A program made the position numbers and the translations under genes. The notes beneath the pieces were generated by a model. It saw only the letters and a program-made list of their open reading frames with translations. It did not search any database and had not been told where the DNA came from. This document shows positions 61,601 through 64,000 of a stretch of DNA of 64,000 nt, piece after piece. How positions within the stretch are numbered: the first letter of the stretch is position 1; every line of letters starts with the position of its first letter. This DNA is from Pipra filicauda. Its lineage: Eukaryota; Chordata; Aves; Passeriformes; Pipridae. Location of the stretch: contig NW_024104421.1 of NCBI RefSeq assembly GCF_003945595.2, positions 7,750,001 to 7,814,000 on the forward strand, given 5' to 3'.

Positions 61601-64000
61601 GTGGCCTAAAGCGTGAGGTTTGTCCGTACAACAGAAATTAGATTGCATAACTGCAGATTTAGCATTTCTAGAATTCTTCTGACATTGTTATTCTAGCATT
61701 TAGCCGAAGCTGTCTTTAGGAAAGCTTTATTATTGTAGCTGGCAGAAGTTGCTGGAGTTATTTTTATCGCTTGATTGCAGAATCCTCAGTTTTAGGATCG
61801 CTGCAACTTTTCACTTGATGCAAATTTAGTTTATGCAAACTGAAGCTAAAGAGCTGCCTTTCCTCTCTGCTGGCAGCTAGAGGATTAAAGCAAACCAGGC
61901 AAATGATGTGCATGTGGGTTCCCATGCTTGCAGTGCTAGTGGAGTGGACTGAGAAAGTTTCCTGAAGAGCTGGAGGACACAATAGCCTGCTGGCAGGCCC
62001 TGGAAAGCATGAATCTAACTGGAAGGGTGGATGTTATCAAAACACCCTTCAGACAAGAAATGCAATCACAGGGATGTGTGAGGTACAGGCGGAAGGCAAA
62101 GCACCAGCTTGTGCAATAAAAGAGAAGAAAAGGTTGCCAGTAGTTCTTCTGCTTCGTTCCCTAGAGTTAAAGGGGAGAGGTTTCTGGCGCCAGTTCGAAG
62201 AAGTGTTTGCAAAGACAAATGTAAAACTTGGGGAATTCCACCACCTAGTTAGCTGAACCAAAAGCAGTCAGCTTTGATGAAGCCTAGAGAGGCATTTTCT
62301 GCACAACGTTTTCAAGTTTTGACAAACCTGGCCTCTTAGGTCAACCAAAGAGACAACCCAGATGTTAGCTTCCCACAAGAGCTGCAAGAACATGCTTATG
62401 CTGTTCTTTGGAGGACTGTGGGGAATCAGGGACACATGGGAGTGTACAGCCATATTTAACGTATGGAGTCAGTCTGGGACGTTTTAAAAATGGAGCTTTG
62501 CCTGGAAAATTGGGCTTTAAATGTGCTTGCCAAAAAGCGTATCTCTCAGTTGCGGTAATTCCGATTACTCACTCATAGGGGTTCAGCTTTTCCCCTCTTC
62601 AATAATGCCAGTGATTCCCTGTCCCATCTTCTGTAAAACAATCTTAACTTTTATTTAGATAAAATAAAAAGCCACAGGCTTTCCCTGTGGCTCTTCCACA
62701 GGGTTAAAAAACCCAGTATGTTTAGAAAGGCAGAGGAAAAGACAAGAAAAAAATTACTATTTTTTTGGTGTCAGTATTTGGCCTTAGTATCATTGCATTG
62801 GTAACAGCTAGCTTTGTAGTTTTTGGAAGAAGGTTGTATTGAAACAGCTATAGTCAGTGCAGTACACAGCTATGGAATGGAAAAGATCTGTTCTCTGTTT
62901 GGTTACTTTTCAAACAAGAATCTTGTGACTGGGTTTGAGTAATGCTACTGTCCTAAAAGCTTATCTGGATTAACCCTCTATTAATTTTGGATCTGGACTG
63001 ATTGAACACAACTCTACCTTATGTCATAGCTGGACATGTACCTTGGTGGGTGATGCTGGCACCTGATATCCACCATCCAAGAGCTGTACTGACTTCCAGA
63101 CAAAGTTGTCATCTCCTAAATGTCACACTGCTCTGAGAATGTTTTCCTCTGGAGCGCTCTTGCAGTGTCCAAGTCTGCATGTCTTGGTACCATGTCTTTG
63201 GGAGCCAAATGATGTGGTGCCAGGTGGGCTGTAGGAGCCAGGTCACCTGCTTGGAGTAAGCAGGCATCACTACACAAGGCCAGGCAATTATCTGGCTCTC
63301 AGAGGTTTCATTAGTAGAAGTCTTCTGCTCTGCAAGGGTGTATGTCTCTTGGTCCTGGAGTAGTCTGAAAGTGTTTTCACGCAGCAGCTGAGATGCCAGC
63401 ATAGGTTGGAGGTACTATCTTTTTAAGAAGAGGGTTTTTTTGAAAGGCTTATAGTTTAAGGCATTCTCAGGTGGTAGGGGCGGGGGGGGGAAAGAAAGAA
63501 GTCATTCTAAGCACAATCTACTCCTCAGAGCAAACCAAAAAATCCCCCATTTTCCAGGACTAGCAATTTTGTGACCGTTTTGCTCAGAAGTCCTCCATAG
63601 GTTAATGAAATATGTAGCTAGAAAGCTAGTCTTTCATTCATACTCATCTACAATGCTGGGCCCATCCTCATTAGAAATTTTACATTTTGACCACTTCAGT
63701 AAGTGCAACTTTTAGTCTGCCACACGTGATTAGACACTGATTGTGTTCACAGCTGGAAACAGAAGCCATTGGTACAAAGTAGAGATTAATAATACTGTGA
63801 ATTTGTTTTCTATTAAGCTTCAGGTTTCATAGAAATGAAGAACCGCAGAGATTTCAGCAGAGAATATATGTAGAGGTAAATGAGCATTTTGCAAATTCAG
63901 CAGTGTCTTAAAGCCATGGGTTTTGTGCAAATCAAAGTAATAAGAACAAAGCTTGTGTCTTCAAGAATGTTAGGGACAAGAATCTTTCCTCCAAACTGAC
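55646..64000 (-). other. AKR1D1 intron 1 (3' part, runs off the window)
   Basis: About 8.35 kb without a supported gene. I looked on the minus strand for an AKR1 exon 1 (a GLGTY-like motif followed by a GT donor) and saw none, so I infer this is intronic. It contains a T15 run at 57961-57975, a hairpin-rich spot at 62670-62714 and a G9 run at 63482-63490. Confidence 0.7.
62670..62714. repeat. Hairpin pair
   Basis: AGCCACAGG, loop CTTTC, CCTGTGGCT (62670-62692) is followed closely by GGGTT, AAAA, AACCC (62701-62714). It lies in the inferred intron 1. No known role. Confidence 0.7.

Noticed and set aside
63040..63100. Possible AKR1D1 exon 1 near a GTACCTTGG stretch on the minus strand
   Set aside because: The translation does not give the expected GLGTY segment and there is no suitable start codon and donor combination.
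1..64000. CRISPR arrays, operons, phage genes, tRNA or rRNA genes
   Set aside because: No regularly spaced repeats, no dense coding, and no RNA gene that I could recognise. The sequence is vertebrate chromosomal DNA.

Overview
The window looks like vertebrate nuclear DNA, most likely from a bird. It is AT-rich and gene-poor, with one multi-exon gene split by canonical GT-AG introns. The only clear transposon remnants are short, 5'-truncated 3' ends of CR1 LINEs, the dominant interspersed repeat of birds; crocodilians and turtles also carry CR1. There are no prokaryotic features: no operons, no CRISPR array and no dense ORF packing.

The one gene I can support is AKR1D1 (delta4-3-oxosteroid 5-beta-reductase, an aldo-keto reductase) on the minus strand. 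Eight coding exons run from 55645 down to 37147 and give residues 32-326 by the human numbering. I read every splice junction base by base: all are GT-AG, the phases join without a frameshift, and the exon sizes (168, 117, 78, 123, 110, 166, 83 and 43 nt) match the AKR1 family. The NADPH-binding residues, the tetrad residues D53, Y58 and K87, and the diagnostic Glu120 that replaces the usual AKR histidine are all present. Exon 1 (about 31 residues), the start codon and the promoter are not visible and probably lie beyond position 64000, so intron 1 is longer than 8.3 kb.

Layout: 1-36500 is gene-free as far as I can see. It holds an isolated CpG island (about 2945-3395), a CR1 fragment (4525-4806), an AT-rich stretch with regulatory character (about 9600-9720), a (CA)17 microsatellite (14965-14998), a 320-bp inverted-repeat unit (17027-17350), a second CR1 fragment (20485-20775) and a short double palindrome (31287-31334). 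From 36500 to 37146 lies the probable 3' flank or 3' UTR of AKR1D1. From 37147 to 55645 is the AKR1D1 exon-intron body, and from 55646 to 64000 is the 3' part of intron 1.

I found no convincing previously undescribed system. The observations most worth a second look are the 43/47-identical inverted repeat at 17027-17350, the orphan CpG island and the nested palindromes at 31287-31334.
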